Shown in pieces: positions 8,328 to 17,676 of a DNA stretch of 64,000 nucleotides. The stretch comes from Candidatus Accumulibacter conexus (GTDB lineage Bacteria > Pseudomonadota > Gammaproteobacteria > Burkholderiales > Rhodocyclaceae). The translations under genes were made by a program, and so were the position numbers. Under the pieces are notes generated by a model. It had not been told where the DNA came from. It searched no databases and saw only the letters and a list, made by a program, of their open reading frames with translations. Positions within the stretch are counted from its first letter, which is position 1; each line of letters starts with the position of its first letter. Location: NCBI GenBank assembly GCA_017592775.1, contig JAGFNJ010000003.1:1-64000 (forward strand), written 5' to 3'.

Positions 8328-9964
8328 ACATGAACCTGAAGTCCGCTGCTCCAGCCAACCACCGTTCGCTGCTGGCCCTGCTGTTGGCGACGGCGTGTGC
8401 CGTCCTGCCTGTTGCCGATGCACTCGCCGCCAACCACCGCGAGGCACCGCTGACCGCCCTCGACCACAAGGCCGACATCACCGACTGGTTCGCCTTTGTC
8501 AGTTACGACGATCCGAGCAAGGTGACGATGATCCTCAACACCGACCCGCTGCTCGAACCGGCCAACGGCCCCAATTACCACCCCTTCGACCCGGAGGTCG
8601 CCTACGAAATGAAGGTGGACAACAATTTCGACGGCGACGAAGACCTCAAGGTGGTCTTCCGCTTCCAGACCGAAATCCGCGCGCCCGGGGTGTTTACCGG
8701 CTTCGTCGGCGCCGGCGGCGGCATCAGTGCGCCGACCAACTCGCCGGCACCGGTGCCGCCGGGAACGCCGATCGTCCCACCGGCGATCAGCGCGCTCGAC
8801 GGCCCGGGGGCTGCGGGGTTGAGTCTGCGCCAGACCTACACCGTGACGATCCAGAAGAAGGTCAGCGGCGTCTGGCAGACCATTCTGACCAGCGGCAGCC
8901 GGAAGCTCTTCGCCGTGCCGGCCAATGTCGGCCCGCGCACCATGCCCGACTATGCGAACCTCGCGCGGCAGGGAATCCACGATCTCGGCAGCGGCGTCAA
9001 GGTCTTCGCCGGGACCGTCGACGACCCCTTCTACATCGATCTGGGGGCGGCCTTCGATACCCTGAACTTCCGGCCCAGCGCCTTCGCCACGGGCGTCCCG
9101 GCGGTCCTGAGCGACGATCAGGACGGATTGGACAGCGCCAACTTCGCATCCGATGCGGTTGCCGGCTACAACGTCAACAGCATCGCCATCGAACTGCCGA
9201 TCAGCCTGCTGACGAGCGATGGCGCACGGCATCCGGCGACCGACGCGAAAGCGGTGATCGGGACCTACGCGACGACGTCGCGGCCACGCATGAAGGTGCA
9301 GCCGACGACTCCTGGCGGCAAAGCGTCGCTGTCGACCAATTTCGTCCAGATTCAGCGCATGGGCAACCCGCTGATCAACGAGTTGCTGATCGGCACCGGC
9401 GACAAGGACAAGTTCAGCATGTCCGAGCCGAAGAACGACAGCCAGTTCGCGGGCCAGCTTCTCGATCCACTCCTCGCGCGCGTACTCAATGCCGCCTACG
9501 GTGGCGGAGTGACCATCCCGACGCCGCCGCGCCTCGACCTGTTGCCGCTGGTGACCTACGCCGCGCCGATCTGTCCCGGCTGCAGTGCCGCACAAGCGGG
9601 GCCGGTCGCCGACCTGCTGCGGCTCAACACCGGCATCCCACCCACCGCAGCAGGCAGCCGCAAGCGACTGGGCGCGCTGGCCGGTGACTTCGGCGGCTTC
9701 CCCAACGGCCGCCGCGTCTCGGACGACGTGACCGACATCGCCGCCCGAGTCGTGGTTGGCGTGCTCAACCCGGCGTTCAACATCTTCCCCAACAACCGCA
9801 TCGGCGACGGCGCCAACAGCAACGATGTCGCCTACCAGGAAACCTTCCCCTACGTGGCCTTCGCCAACAGCGGACGCAACAGCCGTCACCAGAACCCCGG
9901 CAGCAGCGGTTGTGTCACTCCGACCTCGCCGTTCCGTCCGGTGGACGAGTGCCCCACCAACTAG
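8324..9964 (+). CDS. DUF4331 family exported protein
   Basis: 546 residues. A signal peptide (LLALLLATACAVLPVADALA) is followed at once by the family's opening NHREAPLTALDHKADITDW. The internal repeats characteristic of DUF4331 proteins are present (SNDVAYQETFPYVAF near the end, DQDGLDSANFASDAVAGYNVNSIAIELP in the middle). The biochemical role of the family is not established; these are periplasmic or outer-surface proteins. The ATG at 8324 overlaps the PEP-CTERM stop; a second ATG at 8330 is a possible alternative. The gene is followed by two hairpins and then a TPR gene and a HupE-like gene, an arrangement that suggests a functional unit. Confidence 0.88.
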   Translation: MNMNLKSAAPANHRSLLALLLATACAVLPVADALAANHREAPLTALDHKADITDWFAFVSYDDPSKVTMILNTDPLLEPANGPNYHPFDPEVAYEMKVDNNFDGDEDLKVVFRFQTEIRAPGVFTGFVGAGGGISAPTNSPAPVPPGTPIVPPAISALDGPGAAGLSLRQTYTVTIQKKVSGVWQTILTSGSRKLFAVPANVGPRTMPDYANLARQGIHDLGSGVKVFAGTVDDPFYIDLGAAFDTLNFRPSAFATGVPAVLSDDQDGLDSANFASDAVAGYNVNSIAIELPISLLTSDGARHPATDAKAVIGTYATTSRPRMKVQPTTPGGKASLSTNFVQIQRMGNPLINELLIGTGDKDKFSMSEPKNDSQFAGQLLDPLLARVLNAAYGGGVTIPTPPRLDLLPLVTYAAPICPGCSAAQAGPVADLLRLNTGIPPTAAGSRKRLGALAGDFGGFPNGRRVSDDVTDIAARVVVGVLNPAFNIFPNNRIGDGANSNDVAYQETFPYVAFANSGRNSRHQNPGSSGCVTPTSPFRPVDECPTN

Positions 9965-9977
9965 GAGCAGCAGGATC

Positions 9978-10041
9978 GCCCTGATGCCGAAAGAAACGGC
10001 ATCAGGGCAAGGGCCGGCAGCCGGTGTCGCTGCCGGCCCTT
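9978..10041 (+). terminator. Two tandem perfect hairpins after the DUF4331 gene
   Basis: First hairpin: gccctgatgccg (9978-9989) pairs with cggcatcagggc (9997-10008), loop aaagaaa. Second hairpin: aagggccggcagc (10009-10021) pairs with gctgccggccctt (10029-10041), loop cggtgtc. The stems are 12 and 13 bp without mismatch and directly abut. No T-tract follows. They may act as an attenuator or an RNA-stability element between the DUF4331 gene and the TPR gene rather than a classical terminator. Confidence 0.65.
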
Positions 10042-10061
10042 CCTCAGGCTCGAGGATCAGA

Positions 10062-11237
10062 ATGAAGCGTTGGAAACCCCCCTTCCCCGGCCTGGCGCTG
10101 GCGGCAAGCTGCTGGCTCATGACCGCGAACGTGGCGGCCGTGCCCTACGTCCCCACCGCCGACGAACAGGTCCTCGAGCGTCTGCCGCTCGTACCGAGCG
10201 ATCCCGGCGCCCGCGAGTTGCGTGCGCTGCGTTCGGAACTCGCGCGCCAGCCGGAGCGGCTCGATCTCGCCGTTGCGCTCGCGCGTCGCTACACCGAACT
10301 GGGGCGGGTCAAGGGCGATCCGCGTTTTGCCGGCTACGCCCAGGCTGCGTTGGCCAAGTGGTGGGAGCAGGCCGAACCGCCGGCCGAGGTGTTGTTGGTG
10401 CGGGCGACCTTGCGTCAGCGCACGCACGATTTCGACGCCGCCCTGGCGGACCTGGCGATCCTGCTGCGCCGCGACCCGCGCGACGGACAGGCACGCCTCA
10501 CGCGCGCGACGATTCTGCAGGTGCAAGGCGCGTTCGACGCCGCCGCCAATGAGTGCGCCGCGCTTCGCCGCCTGGCACCGGAGGTCATCTGGGCCGCGTG
10601 TACCTACGGACTGGCCAGCGTCACGGGGCGTTTGCGCGAGAGTCATGATGCGCTCGCCGCCCTGCTCGCGCGGCAGCCCGAAGCGAAGCCCGAGGTCAGG
10701 GCCTGGGTGCTTTCGATACTCGCCGAAATGACGGCGCGTGCCGGCCTGAACGATGCCGCCGAGGAACACTTTCGCGAAGCGCTGGCGATCGACCCATCCG
10801 ATCATTACCTGCTCACCGCCTATGCCGACTGGCTGCTTGACCAGCAGCGGCCGGCGCAGGTGGTCAAACTCCTCGCCCGCCAGCAGCGCACCGACGCCTT
10901 GCTGCTGCGTCATGCCCTGGCGTTGAAGGCGCTGAACTCGCCCGATCTCGCACCGGCAGTCGAGCAGTTGCGGGCACGCTTCGCCGCCAGCCGCCTGCGC
11001 GGCGACCGTGTGCATCTGCGCGAGGAGGCGCGCTTCACGCGCGAACTCCTGGGCGACAACCAGACGGCGCTGGCATTGGCCCGCGACAACTGGGCCGTGC
11101 AGAAGGAAGTCCCCGACCTGCGACTCCTCCTCGAGACGGCTCGGGCAAGCAACGATGTGGCGACCGTGGAGAGCGTACGCCAATGGCTCGCACGCTCGCG
11201 AACGGAAGACGTCGTGATCAACCGCCTGCTGCGATAG
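10062..11237 (+). CDS. Exported tetratricopeptide-repeat protein
   Basis: 391 residues. The start at 10062 gives a signal peptide (GLALAASCWLMTANVAAV). The body is helical repeat throughout, with TPR-like units such as DAALADLAILLRRDPRDGQA and DAAEEHFREALAIDPSDHYL. TPR proteins serve as protein-protein scaffolds; the partner is unknown. It lies nine bases before the HupE-like gene and just after the DUF4331 gene, so the three probably form one transcription unit and work together at the cell envelope. Confidence 0.8.
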   Translation: MKRWKPPFPGLALAASCWLMTANVAAVPYVPTADEQVLERLPLVPSDPGARELRALRSELARQPERLDLAVALARRYTELGRVKGDPRFAGYAQAALAKWWEQAEPPAEVLLVRATLRQRTHDFDAALADLAILLRRDPRDGQARLTRATILQVQGAFDAAANECAALRRLAPEVIWAACTYGLASVTGRLRESHDALAALLARQPEAKPEVRAWVLSILAEMTARAGLNDAAEEHFREALAIDPSDHYLLTAYADWLLDQQRPAQVVKLLARQQRTDALLLRHALALKALNSPDLAPAVEQLRARFAASRLRGDRVHLREEARFTRELLGDNQTALALARDNWAVQKEVPDLRLLLETARASNDVATVESVRQWLARSRTEDVVINRLLR

Positions 11238-11246
11238 GACACGACC

Positions 11247-12410
11247 ATGGCCCAGGACAACAGGCCGGCGAGCCGGCTGCGAAGAAGACTTGCCTGGCTG
11301 CTGACGCTGCTGCTGACGCTGTTGGCCACGCAGCCGGCACTGGCACACAAGCCGAGTGACAGCTACCTCAGCCTGCGTGTCGGCGACACCGCGATCGACG
11401 GTCAGTGGGACATCGCACTGCGCGACCTCGATTACGCGATCGGCCTCGACGACGACCAGGACGGAGCGATCACCTGGCGCGAGCTGCGCGGTCATCACGC
11501 CGACATCGCCAGCTACGCGCTGGCGAGGCTCGCCTTGTCCGCCGACGGCCAGTCGTGTCCGACGCGGGTGGTCGCGCATCTGGTCGACGACCACAGCGAC
11601 GGCTCGTACGCCGTCCTCCGCTTCGTGGCCACGTGCCCGGGCCCGGCCAGCGTGCTGACTGCCGGCTATCGACTGTTCTTCGATATCGACCCGCAGCACC
11701 GCGGCCTGCTGCGTCTCGAGGACGGCAACGAGACCCGTACGGCGATCTTCAGCGCCGACGCGCCCGTGCAACGCATTGAAGTCGCCGAAGCCAACCCCAT
11801 AGGCCAGTTGATCGACTACGCGGCGCACGGTGTCTGGCACATCTGGGTCGGCTTCGATCACCTGCTGTTTCTCATATCGCTGCTCCTGCCGGCAGTGCTG
11901 ATCCGCGTCGACCGTAGCTGGACCGGTGCCGAATGCTTCCGGAACGCTTTGTGGGACGTCGTCAAGGTCGTCAGCGCCTTCACGCTCGCCCACTCGATCA
12001 CCCTGTCGCTGGCGGCACTGGACGTCGTGCAGCTGCCATCGCGCTGGATCGAGTCGGCGATCGCCGCGTCGGTCATTGTCGCGGCGCTCAACAACCTCGT
12101 CGTCATCGCCGGAGCCAGTCGCTGGCTGCTTGCCTTCGCCTTCGGGCTGATCCACGGCTTCGGCTTCGCCAGCGTGCTGGCGGACCTCGGATTGCCGCAC
12201 GACGCCTTGCTGCTCGCCCTCGTGGCGTTCAACCTCGGCGTTGAACTCGGACAACTCGCCGTGGTTGCCGCTTTCCTCCCCGTTGCATGGATCCTGCGCA
12301 ACCATTGGATCTATCGTCAGGGCATCCTGGCCGGCGGCTCGCTGCTGGTGATTCTCCTCGCCAGCCTATGGCTGATCGAACGGGTCTTCGATCTGAGACT
12401 CGTCGTCTGA
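11247..12410 (+). CDS. HupE/UreJ-family membrane protein
   Basis: 387 residues. Signal peptide (LLTLLLTLLATQPALA), then a periplasmic domain opening HKPSDSYLSL. The C-terminal half has about six membrane helices carrying the family signatures WHIWVGFDHLLFLISLLLP, FTLAHSITL and GLIHGFGFA, whose His residues are characteristic of HupE/UreJ proteins. Known relatives take up nickel or cobalt; this longer type with an N-terminal periplasmic domain is of uncertain function. It is the last gene of the PEP-CTERM/DUF4331/TPR unit. Confidence 0.82.
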   Translation: MAQDNRPASRLRRRLAWLLTLLLTLLATQPALAHKPSDSYLSLRVGDTAIDGQWDIALRDLDYAIGLDDDQDGAITWRELRGHHADIASYALARLALSADGQSCPTRVVAHLVDDHSDGSYAVLRFVATCPGPASVLTAGYRLFFDIDPQHRGLLRLEDGNETRTAIFSADAPVQRIEVAEANPIGQLIDYAAHGVWHIWVGFDHLLFLISLLLPAVLIRVDRSWTGAECFRNALWDVVKVVSAFTLAHSITLSLAALDVVQLPSRWIESAIAASVIVAALNNLVVIAGASRWLLAFAFGLIHGFGFASVLADLGLPHDALLLALVAFNLGVELGQLAVVAAFLPVAWILRNHWIYRQGILAGGSLLVILLASLWLIERVFDLRLVV

Positions 12411-12639
12411 AGCCGACGGTCGCCGCTTGCGGCAGGACCGCCTCCCTTGGCGAGACCGACATCCGGGGCTACGTCAAGGCGCGCAAGAATCAGCGGCAGT
12501 ACCCGCAGCGACCTCGGCCGCCAGTGCCGCGACACCTTCGCCAGTCTGAAGACCCTTTGCACCCCGCGTTTGCTGCAGCGCGCAATGCGGGCAGCTGACG
12601 GTCACGGCTGATCAGGAGCCCGCCTGATGTCGGTTTGCG

Positions 12640-13009
12640 AAAGACCGTGGCCCGTGAAAAGCGGCACATCACCCCGGCGAGTGGTCAAGGCGTAGGCAAG
12701 ACAGTCGCCGAAGTTCAAGCCGGCGGGATGGCGCTCTTTGCCGAAGCGTTGTCAGGAGTCGAAGGCTGTTTGCACCAAGTCGGCGTCAGCGGCTTCGACC
12801 TGCACCTCGGCGACGCCGAGCAGATCGCCCAACGCCTGCACACCCGAGCGGCCGCACCGGGCTGAGATCACCATCGTCGCCTCCAGCCAGTTCGGTGCGC
12901 AGATCACCGGCACTGCCGCTCCGGCGAGCGCGAGAGCCAACGCGTCGCACTCCGGCTCGCCCAACAGGATGGCGACCAATACCAAGCAGTCGACGACCAT
13001 CGTCAGCAC
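12640..13009 (-). pseudogene. Decayed VapC-type PIN-domain toxin
   Basis: The 5' part reads MVVDCLVLVAILLGEPECDAL...APNWLEATMVI, which matches the opening of VapC ribonucleases, but the usual first acidic motif D-T/S-S is D-C-L. After about 85 codons the frame breaks. A recognisable downstream piece (FGKERHPAGLNFGDCLAYAL) continues in another frame and is followed by stops. With catalytic residues lost and a frameshift, it should be inactive. Confidence 0.6.
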
Positions 13010-13170
13010 GGCAGTCCGTCCACACCAAGCCCGAGGATCTCAGCCTCGGGGCGCTCCTCGAGCACGGGCAGACGACTCGCGCGCGGCAGTCGCGCGGACA
13101 CGTGCCAGCCGCAGGTCGACGTCAGACTCGCTGGCCGGAAGGCGCCGCAACCCATCGAACCAAAGGATGA
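13003..13170 (-). pseudogene. Decayed VapB-type antitoxin next to the vapC remnant
   Basis: The 3' end encodes RLPVLEERPEAEILGLGVDGLP, matching the usual VapB C-terminus (LPVLD...DEILGYDEHGLP), and runs into the vapC remnant with the normal short overlap. Upstream, similarity continues only in a different frame (LPASESDVDLRLARVRA), so at least one frameshift is present and no intact start was found. The rest of the ~950-base interval 12411-13364 shows no intact gene. Confidence 0.5.
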
Positions 13171-13314
13171 CCTCCTGACTGAGCGAACTGCGCCTCCTCC
13201 GACCGCGGTCACTTTCCCGAGCAGGCTGCAGACACCATCGACGGTCCAACCATGTTGCTTCGGAGAGAACTCCTTGAAGGATGTGGAGTTGTGGGTCCGA
13301 TTGTTGGCCAGGAG

Positions 13315-13337
13315 GCAGAAATATTTCTGCTTTTCTT
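13315..13337 (+). terminator. Palindrome followed by T-rich run
   Basis: gcagaaatatttctgc (13315-13330) is a perfect palindrome and is followed by ttttctt. On the plus strand this resembles a short intrinsic terminator. On the minus strand it lies about 35 bases after the tRNA-Ser 3' end, where it could stop tRNA transcription less efficiently because it is A-rich on the wrong side. Confidence 0.4.
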
Positions 13338-13364
13338 ATAAATCAGCAGATTGTAACTATATCC

Positions 13365-13455
13365 TGGCGGAGAGAGCGGGATTCGAACCCGCGTTAGGAT
13401 ATTATCCTAAACACGCTTTCCAGGCGTGCGACTTAAACCACTCATCCATCTCTCC
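13365..13455 (-). tRNA. tRNA-Ser (anticodon GGA)
   Basis: Reading the minus strand, GGAGAGA (5' acceptor) pairs with TCTCTCC, followed by discriminator G and an encoded CCA. The anticodon arm is CACGC-CTGGAAA-GCGTG with anticodon GGA. A long variable arm (TAGGATAATATCCTA) and T-arm GGGTTCGAATCC are present, as required for a class II serine tRNA. Total 91 bases. Confidence 0.96.
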
Positions 13456-13596
13456 GGAAGGCCGGGAATTCTAGCAGAAGGCCCGGGGAACACCAAACCG
13501 GATGTGCGCAGGCAGCAGGCGCGCATCCTGCACGGTCACCCCGGGGGCTGGCGCGGAACCTCGGCCGGGCGGGAGTCTCTGCCCAAAGGACAAGTC

Positions 13597-14121
13597 ATGC
13601 CCAAGAATACAGGCGCCCATGAATCGCAGGCCGCCGCCCGTCTCGCCGAGCTGACCGCCGAGGCGATGTACAGCCGCGACGCGGCCAGCCGGCTGATCGG
13701 CCTGCAGATCATCAGCGTTCGCCCCGGTTACTCGCGAATGTCGATGGTCGTCCGGCCGGACATGGTCAACGGCCATCACATCTGCCATGGCGGCTATCTG
13801 TTCACCCTTGCCGACTCGGCGTTCGCCTACGCCTGCAACGCCTACAACCGCAACACGGTCGCCTCGGCGTGCCACATCGATTTCCTCGCGCCGGCGGCGG
13901 AGGGCGAGGTTCTCGAGGCCGAGTGCGAGGAGCGCTCGCGCGCGGGGCGCACCGGCGTTTACGACACGACGATCCGCAACCACAACGGCAAGGTCATCGC
14001 CCTTTTTCGTGGCAAGTCCTACCGCATTGCCGGCGAGGTGATCGCCGGGCTGGAAGCCGAGGAAGCCCGGCCGGCGTCGGCCGGCGTATCGGTCAGCCGG
14101 GTCGAGGGCAATCCACAGTGA
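13597..14121 (+). CDS. paaI: PaaI-type hotdog acyl-CoA thioesterase
   Basis: 174 residues, close to the length of phenylacetic-acid pathway thioesterases. The start at 13597 follows an AAAGGA SD. The hotdog-fold signature is clear: MVNGHHICHGGYLFTLADS, with the conserved HGG and Asp, then ASACHIDFLAPA and GRTGVYDTTI. PaaI hydrolyses hydroxylated phenylacetyl-CoA and related thioesters in the cytosol, relieving CoA trapping. No other paa gene is nearby, so the physiological substrate is uncertain. The C-terminal ~25 residues are an unconserved Ala/Glu-rich extension. Confidence 0.82.
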   Translation: MPKNTGAHESQAAARLAELTAEAMYSRDAASRLIGLQIISVRPGYSRMSMVVRPDMVNGHHICHGGYLFTLADSAFAYACNAYNRNTVASACHIDFLAPAAEGEVLEAECEERSRAGRTGVYDTTIRNHNGKVIALFRGKSYRIAGEVIAGLEAEEARPASAGVSVSRVEGNPQ

Positions 14122-14132
14122 GAGGCACCGGC

Positions 14133-14168
14133 GGCGGGCTGCGAGCCGGGGCTGACAGGCAGCCCGCC
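14133..14168 (+). terminator. GC-rich hairpin between convergent genes
   Basis: ggcgggctgc (14133-14142) pairs perfectly with gcagcccgcc (14159-14168), loop 16 bases, just after the thioesterase stop. It has no T-tract. It may end transcripts arriving from both directions. Confidence 0.4.
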
Positions 14169-14307
14169 GGCATCGTAAACCGTTGACCGGTGGCTCGGTC
14201 CGCAACCGGCACTTGGGCGGTGCCCCGCCGCGCACGCGGCGCGCCGGATCGTCGGGCCCGATGACGGCGCCAGCGGTTGGCCGGGCTACCGCCACCGCAG
14301 ACGGCGG

Positions 14308-15015
14308 TCACGGCAGAAAACGCGTCAGCCAATCCGCAGCGTGGGCGGTAGCCGTCGCCCAGTCCGCGGCCGGCATCAGGTGTGGCGCACCCGCCAGCTC
14401 GCGGTAGCGCAGCCGTTCTGGCTGCAGACGGTAGCGGCCGGCGAGCCGCGCGTGCAGCGCGCGCGCCGCGGCGGGCGGCACGACGCTGTCGCGGGCGGCA
14501 GTGATCGACAGCAGCGCCGTCGGGTGGAAGGCGTCGAGCCAGGCGCCGTCGTCTTCGGGCCGCGTCCATGCGGGCGAACCGAGCAGCGCCACGGCCGCGG
14601 CGTAACGGCGATCGGCGGCGACGGCGCCATAGACGATGCAGCCGCCCATCGAGACGCCGGCAATGGCGAGCCGGCCCGGCTCGCTCAGACCGAGTTCGAG
14701 CAGTTGGTCGACGAGCCGCGGCAGGCCGGCAACGGTGTCGCCGACGATCTGCCGGAAGATTGCCGCGTTCTCTCCTGGCGAGCCGGTGACCCGGTGTTCG
14801 AAACCGGCAGGGCGCCGCCGGCCGTGCGCGACGGCATCGATGCCGACGGCCAGCAGCCCGCGGTCGGCAAGGCGGTGCAGTTCGGCAAGGTGCGTCTCCT
14901 TGCTGGCGCCGTAGCCGTGCACCCAGAGCACCGTCGGCAACGCGCGAACGCTGCCGGACGGCCGCACGAGCAGCAGTGGAACCCCTGCCAGCAGCGACTC
15001 TTCGACGTCAGCCAT
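14308..15015 (-). CDS. Alpha/beta hydrolase (dienelactone-hydrolase-like esterase)
   Basis: 235 residues. The fold's key motifs are in order: LWVHGYGASKETH (oxyanion region), the nucleophile elbow AGVSMGG, TALLSITAARDSVVPP (acid) and GAPHLMPAAD (His). These point to a cytosolic serine esterase of unknown substrate. The start overlaps the end of truC by eight bases, so the two are translationally linked, and both follow the ychJ-like gene in a three-gene minus-strand operon. Confidence 0.78.
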   Translation of the reverse strand: MADVEESLLAGVPLLLVRPSGSVRALPTVLWVHGYGASKETHLAELHRLADRGLLAVGIDAVAHGRRRPAGFEHRVTGSPGENAAIFRQIVGDTVAGLPRLVDQLLELGLSEPGRLAIAGVSMGGCIVYGAVAADRRYAAAVALLGSPAWTRPEDDGAWLDAFHPTALLSITAARDSVVPPAAARALHARLAGRYRLQPERLRYRELAGAPHLMPAADWATATAHAADWLTRFLP

Positions 15016-15772
15016 CGGCGGTCGCCACTCCGGCCGGCAGCCATTCCGGCGGCAGCGTCGCTGCCCACTGCAGCCGCTCGACGAGGCGCAGGAACTCGCC
15101 GGCCAGCGGTGCCACGACGGTCAGCGGCAGGCCGCTGACCGGGTGCGCGAAGCGCAGCTCGGTGCACGCCAGCAACATTCTCTGGCAGCCCAGCCGCGAG
15201 CGAAAAAGGCGGTTGTGCGCCGACTTGCCATAGGTCGTGTCGCCGATGATCGGATGCGCGATGTGTTTCAAGTGGCGACGCAACTGGTGACGGCGACCAC
15301 TCAGCGGCGTCAGCTCGAGCAGCGCGTAGCGGCTGCGCGGATAGGGGTCGACGGCGTAGGGAAGCTCGATCGTGGCGAGTTGACGATAACGGGTGATGGC
15401 CTGCTGGGCGGTCGGGGTGGCCGCTTCGCCGTCGGCCTCGTCGTCGCCGAAGCAGCGGCGCAACGGATGGTCGATCTCGCCCTGCAGCGGCGGATGCCCG
15501 CGCACGACCGCGAGATAGCGCTTGTCGACCCGTCGCTGCTCGAACATCCTGCTCATCACCCGCGCCACCTCGCTGCTCAGCGCGAACAGGAGGACGCCCG
15601 AGGTGCCGCGGTCGAGCCGGTGGATGGCGTAAACGTGGCAGCCGAGCTGGTCGCGCAGCATCTGCAGGGCGAAGCGGCGCTCGTGCGCGTCGAGCGCGGT
15701 GCGATGCACCAGCAACCCGGCCGGCTTGTCGATCGCCACCAGGTGTTCGTCACGGAAGAGGATCGGCAGCAT
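15008..15772 (-). CDS. truC: tRNA pseudouridine(65) synthase
   Basis: About 254 residues from the ATG at 15772 (an in-frame alternative lies at 15796). RluA-family motifs are present: LVAIDKPAGLLVHRT, then HRLDRGTSGVLLFA with the catalytic Asp, then LLELTPLSGRRHQLRRHL and HPIIGDTTYG. The short form without an S4 domain and the HRxxLDAHE opening match TruC, which isomerises U65 in tRNA. It sits between the ychJ-like gene and the hydrolase. Confidence 0.85.
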   Translation of the reverse strand: MLPILFRDEHLVAIDKPAGLLVHRTALDAHERRFALQMLRDQLGCHVYAIHRLDRGTSGVLLFALSSEVARVMSRMFEQRRVDKRYLAVVRGHPPLQGEIDHPLRRCFGDDEADGEAATPTAQQAITRYRQLATIELPYAVDPYPRSRYALLELTPLSGRRHQLRRHLKHIAHPIIGDTTYGKSAHNRLFRSRLGCQRMLLACTELRFAHPVSGLPLTVVAPLAGEFLRLVERLQWAATLPPEWLPAGVATADG

Positions 15773-15798
15773 CGCCCGGTCGCCCGACGCCGGCACGA

Positions 15799-16272
15799 CT
15801 ACGGGCCACCGGCAGCAGCCGGCGCCGCATTGCCGTCAGCGCCGACATGGGGAAACTCGCCGTCGAGGTAATACCAGCGACCCTCCTTGCGGACGAATCG
15901 ACTGATCTCGTGCAAGCGCCCGCCGCGCCCGGCGACGCGATAGCGGGCGACGAACTCGACGGTCGCGGCATCCGGCCCTGCCGGCGAGTGATTCCGGATC
16001 TGCAGGTCGAGCCAGCGCGTCGCGGCAGCGTCGTCGAGCCCAGGTGGCCGCGTCGACGGGTGCCAAGTCGCCAGCAGGTAGTCCTTGCGGCCGCGGACGT
16101 AGGCGCTGTAGCGCGAGCGCATCAGCGCTACCGCGTCGGCAGCGGTGGCGACGCCGTCGTGCAGGGGAGCACAGCATCCGCCATACGGACGCTGGCTGCC
16201 GCACGGGCAGACCACTGAGTCGTCGCGGCGACCATCCACCCGGGTTGTGCCAACTGCCCTCTTTCGCTTCAT
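15799..16272 (-). CDS. YchJ-family SEC-C motif protein
   Basis: 157 residues. The start at 16272 (MKRKRAVG) is preferred over upstream in-frame starts because the extra 50 residues are unconserved. The metal-binding SEC-C motif is at the N-terminus ([13 protein letters not shown]), followed by [28 protein letters not shown] and the YchJ core ([30 protein letters not shown]). The function of the family is not established. It probably heads the operon with truC and the hydrolase. Confidence 0.8.
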   Translation of the reverse strand: MKRKRAVGTTRVDGRRDDSVVCPCGSQRPYGGCCAPLHDGVATAADAVALMRSRYSAYVRGRKDYLLATWHPSTRPPGLDDAAATRWLDLQIRNHSPAGPDAATVEFVARYRVAGRGGRLHEISRFVRKEGRWYYLDGEFPHVGADGNAAPAAAGGP

Positions 16273-16426
16273 CCTCGTCCGCCGCCAGCTGCGCTGAGCC
16301 ACCAAGGATGCCACAGCCTGACAGGCGGCGCCAGGCGAAGCGACCGCCATCACGGCAGCGGCGCGCCCACTGGCGGCCACGAATGCCCGTTGCGGACGGC
16401 TGCGTGCTGCCGCGAAAAACACTCTC

Positions 16427-16435
16427 TGCTACAAT
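16427..16435 (+). promoter_or_regulatory. Extended -10 promoter candidate for serC-serA
   Basis: TGCTACAAT, an extended -10 element, lies 80 bases before the serC start. No convincing -35 is visible at the right distance, as expected when TGn is present. Confidence 0.45.
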
Positions 16436-16515
16436 CCCATGCTTGTTTCCCGGAGGTCCGTGGACCCTCGCGGAAGCGCCAACCCTGCTTTCCCTTTTCC
16501 GAGACAGAGGCAACC

Positions 16516-17631
16516 ATGCAACCCACAGTCAAACCCCGCAATCCCAATTTCTCGTCGGGACCGTGCAGCAAACGCCCCGGTCATGACGTCAGCGCGCTGC
16601 AGCTCGACACGCTGGGCCGCTCGCATCGCTCGGCACTGGGCAAGAAGGCACTGGCGCTCGCCTGCAGCGAGACGGCCCGCATCCTCGGGTTGCCGGAGGG
16701 CTATCGGGTGGGTGTCGTGCCGGGTTCGGATACCGGCGCGGTGGAGATGGCGATGTGGTCGCTGCTCGGTCAGCGTGGCGTCGACGTCCTCGCCTGGGAG
16801 TCCTTCGGCGCGGGCTGGGCCACCGATGTCGTCAAGCAGCTGAAACTCGCCGACGCGCGCGTCCTCAAGGCCGACTACGGCGACATCGTCGATCTGTCGC
16901 AGGTCAACTTCGACAACGACGTCGTCTTCACCTGGAATGGGACCACCTCGGGTGTGAAGGTGCCAAACGGCGACTGGATCGCCGACGATCGTGCCGGGCT
17001 GACGATCTGCGACGCGACATCGGCCGTCTTCGCAATGGATCTGCCGTGGGAGAAGCTGGACGTCGTGACCTTCTCGTGGCAGAAGGTCCTCGGTGGCGAA
17101 GGTGCGCACGGCATGCTGATCCTCGGCCCGCGCGCGGTCGCCCGGCTCGAGAGCTACTCGCCGCCGTGGCCGCTGCCGAAGGTCTTCCGCCTGACCTCGG
17201 GCGGCAAGCTGAGCGAGGGAATCTTCCGCGGCGAGACGATCAACACGCCGTCGATGCTCTGCGTCGCCGATTACCTCGACGCGCTGCAGTGGATCGAGAG
17301 CATCGGCGGGGTCCGCGCTGCGATCGCCCGCAGCGAGGCCAACCTCGGCGTCATCGCCGACTTCGTCGCCGCCAACGACTGGATCTCCTTCCTCGCCCGC
17401 GACCCGGCAACGCGCTCCAATACCAGCGTCTGCCTGAGCGTCACGCTGGCGGCCGAGCAGGTGAAGAAGATGGCCAAGCTGCTCGAAACCGAGAGCGTCG
17501 CTTACGACATCGGTTCGTACAAGGACGCACCGGCGGGAATCCGCATCTGGTGCGGCGCGACGATCGACAGTGCGGATCTGCAGGCGCTGATGCCCTGGCT
17601 GGCGTGGGCCTACGCGCAGGTCAACGTCTGA
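16516..17631 (+). CDS. serC: Phosphoserine aminotransferase
   Basis: 371 residues. PLP enzyme making 3-phosphoserine from 3-phosphohydroxypyruvate and glutamate. The N-terminus has [14 protein letters not shown], then [27 protein letters not shown], and the PLP-lysine region [17 protein letters not shown]. This corresponds to the alphaproteobacterial-type SerC rather than the E. coli form. The start at 16516 gives the expected family N-terminus. It lies 45 bases upstream of serA and is evidently cotranscribed with it; together they carry out two consecutive steps of serine biosynthesis. Confidence 0.9.
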   Translation: MQPTVKPRNPNFSSGPCSKRPGHDVSALQLDTLGRSHRSALGKKALALACSETARILGLPEGYRVGVVPGSDTGAVEMAMWSLLGQRGVDVLAWESFGAGWATDVVKQLKLADARVLKADYGDIVDLSQVNFDNDVVFTWNGTTSGVKVPNGDWIADDRAGLTICDATSAVFAMDLPWEKLDVVTFSWQKVLGGEGAHGMLILGPRAVARLESYSPPWPLPKVFRLTSGGKLSEGIFRGETINTPSMLCVADYLDALQWIESIGGVRAAIARSEANLGVIADFVAANDWISFLARDPATRSNTSVCLSVTLAAEQVKKMAKLLETESVAYDIGSYKDAPAGIRIWCGATIDSADLQALMPWLAWAYAQVNV

Positions 17632-17676
17632 CGCCGCCAGGTGTCAACCCCACAACCACCTCCGGATCACATCGCC

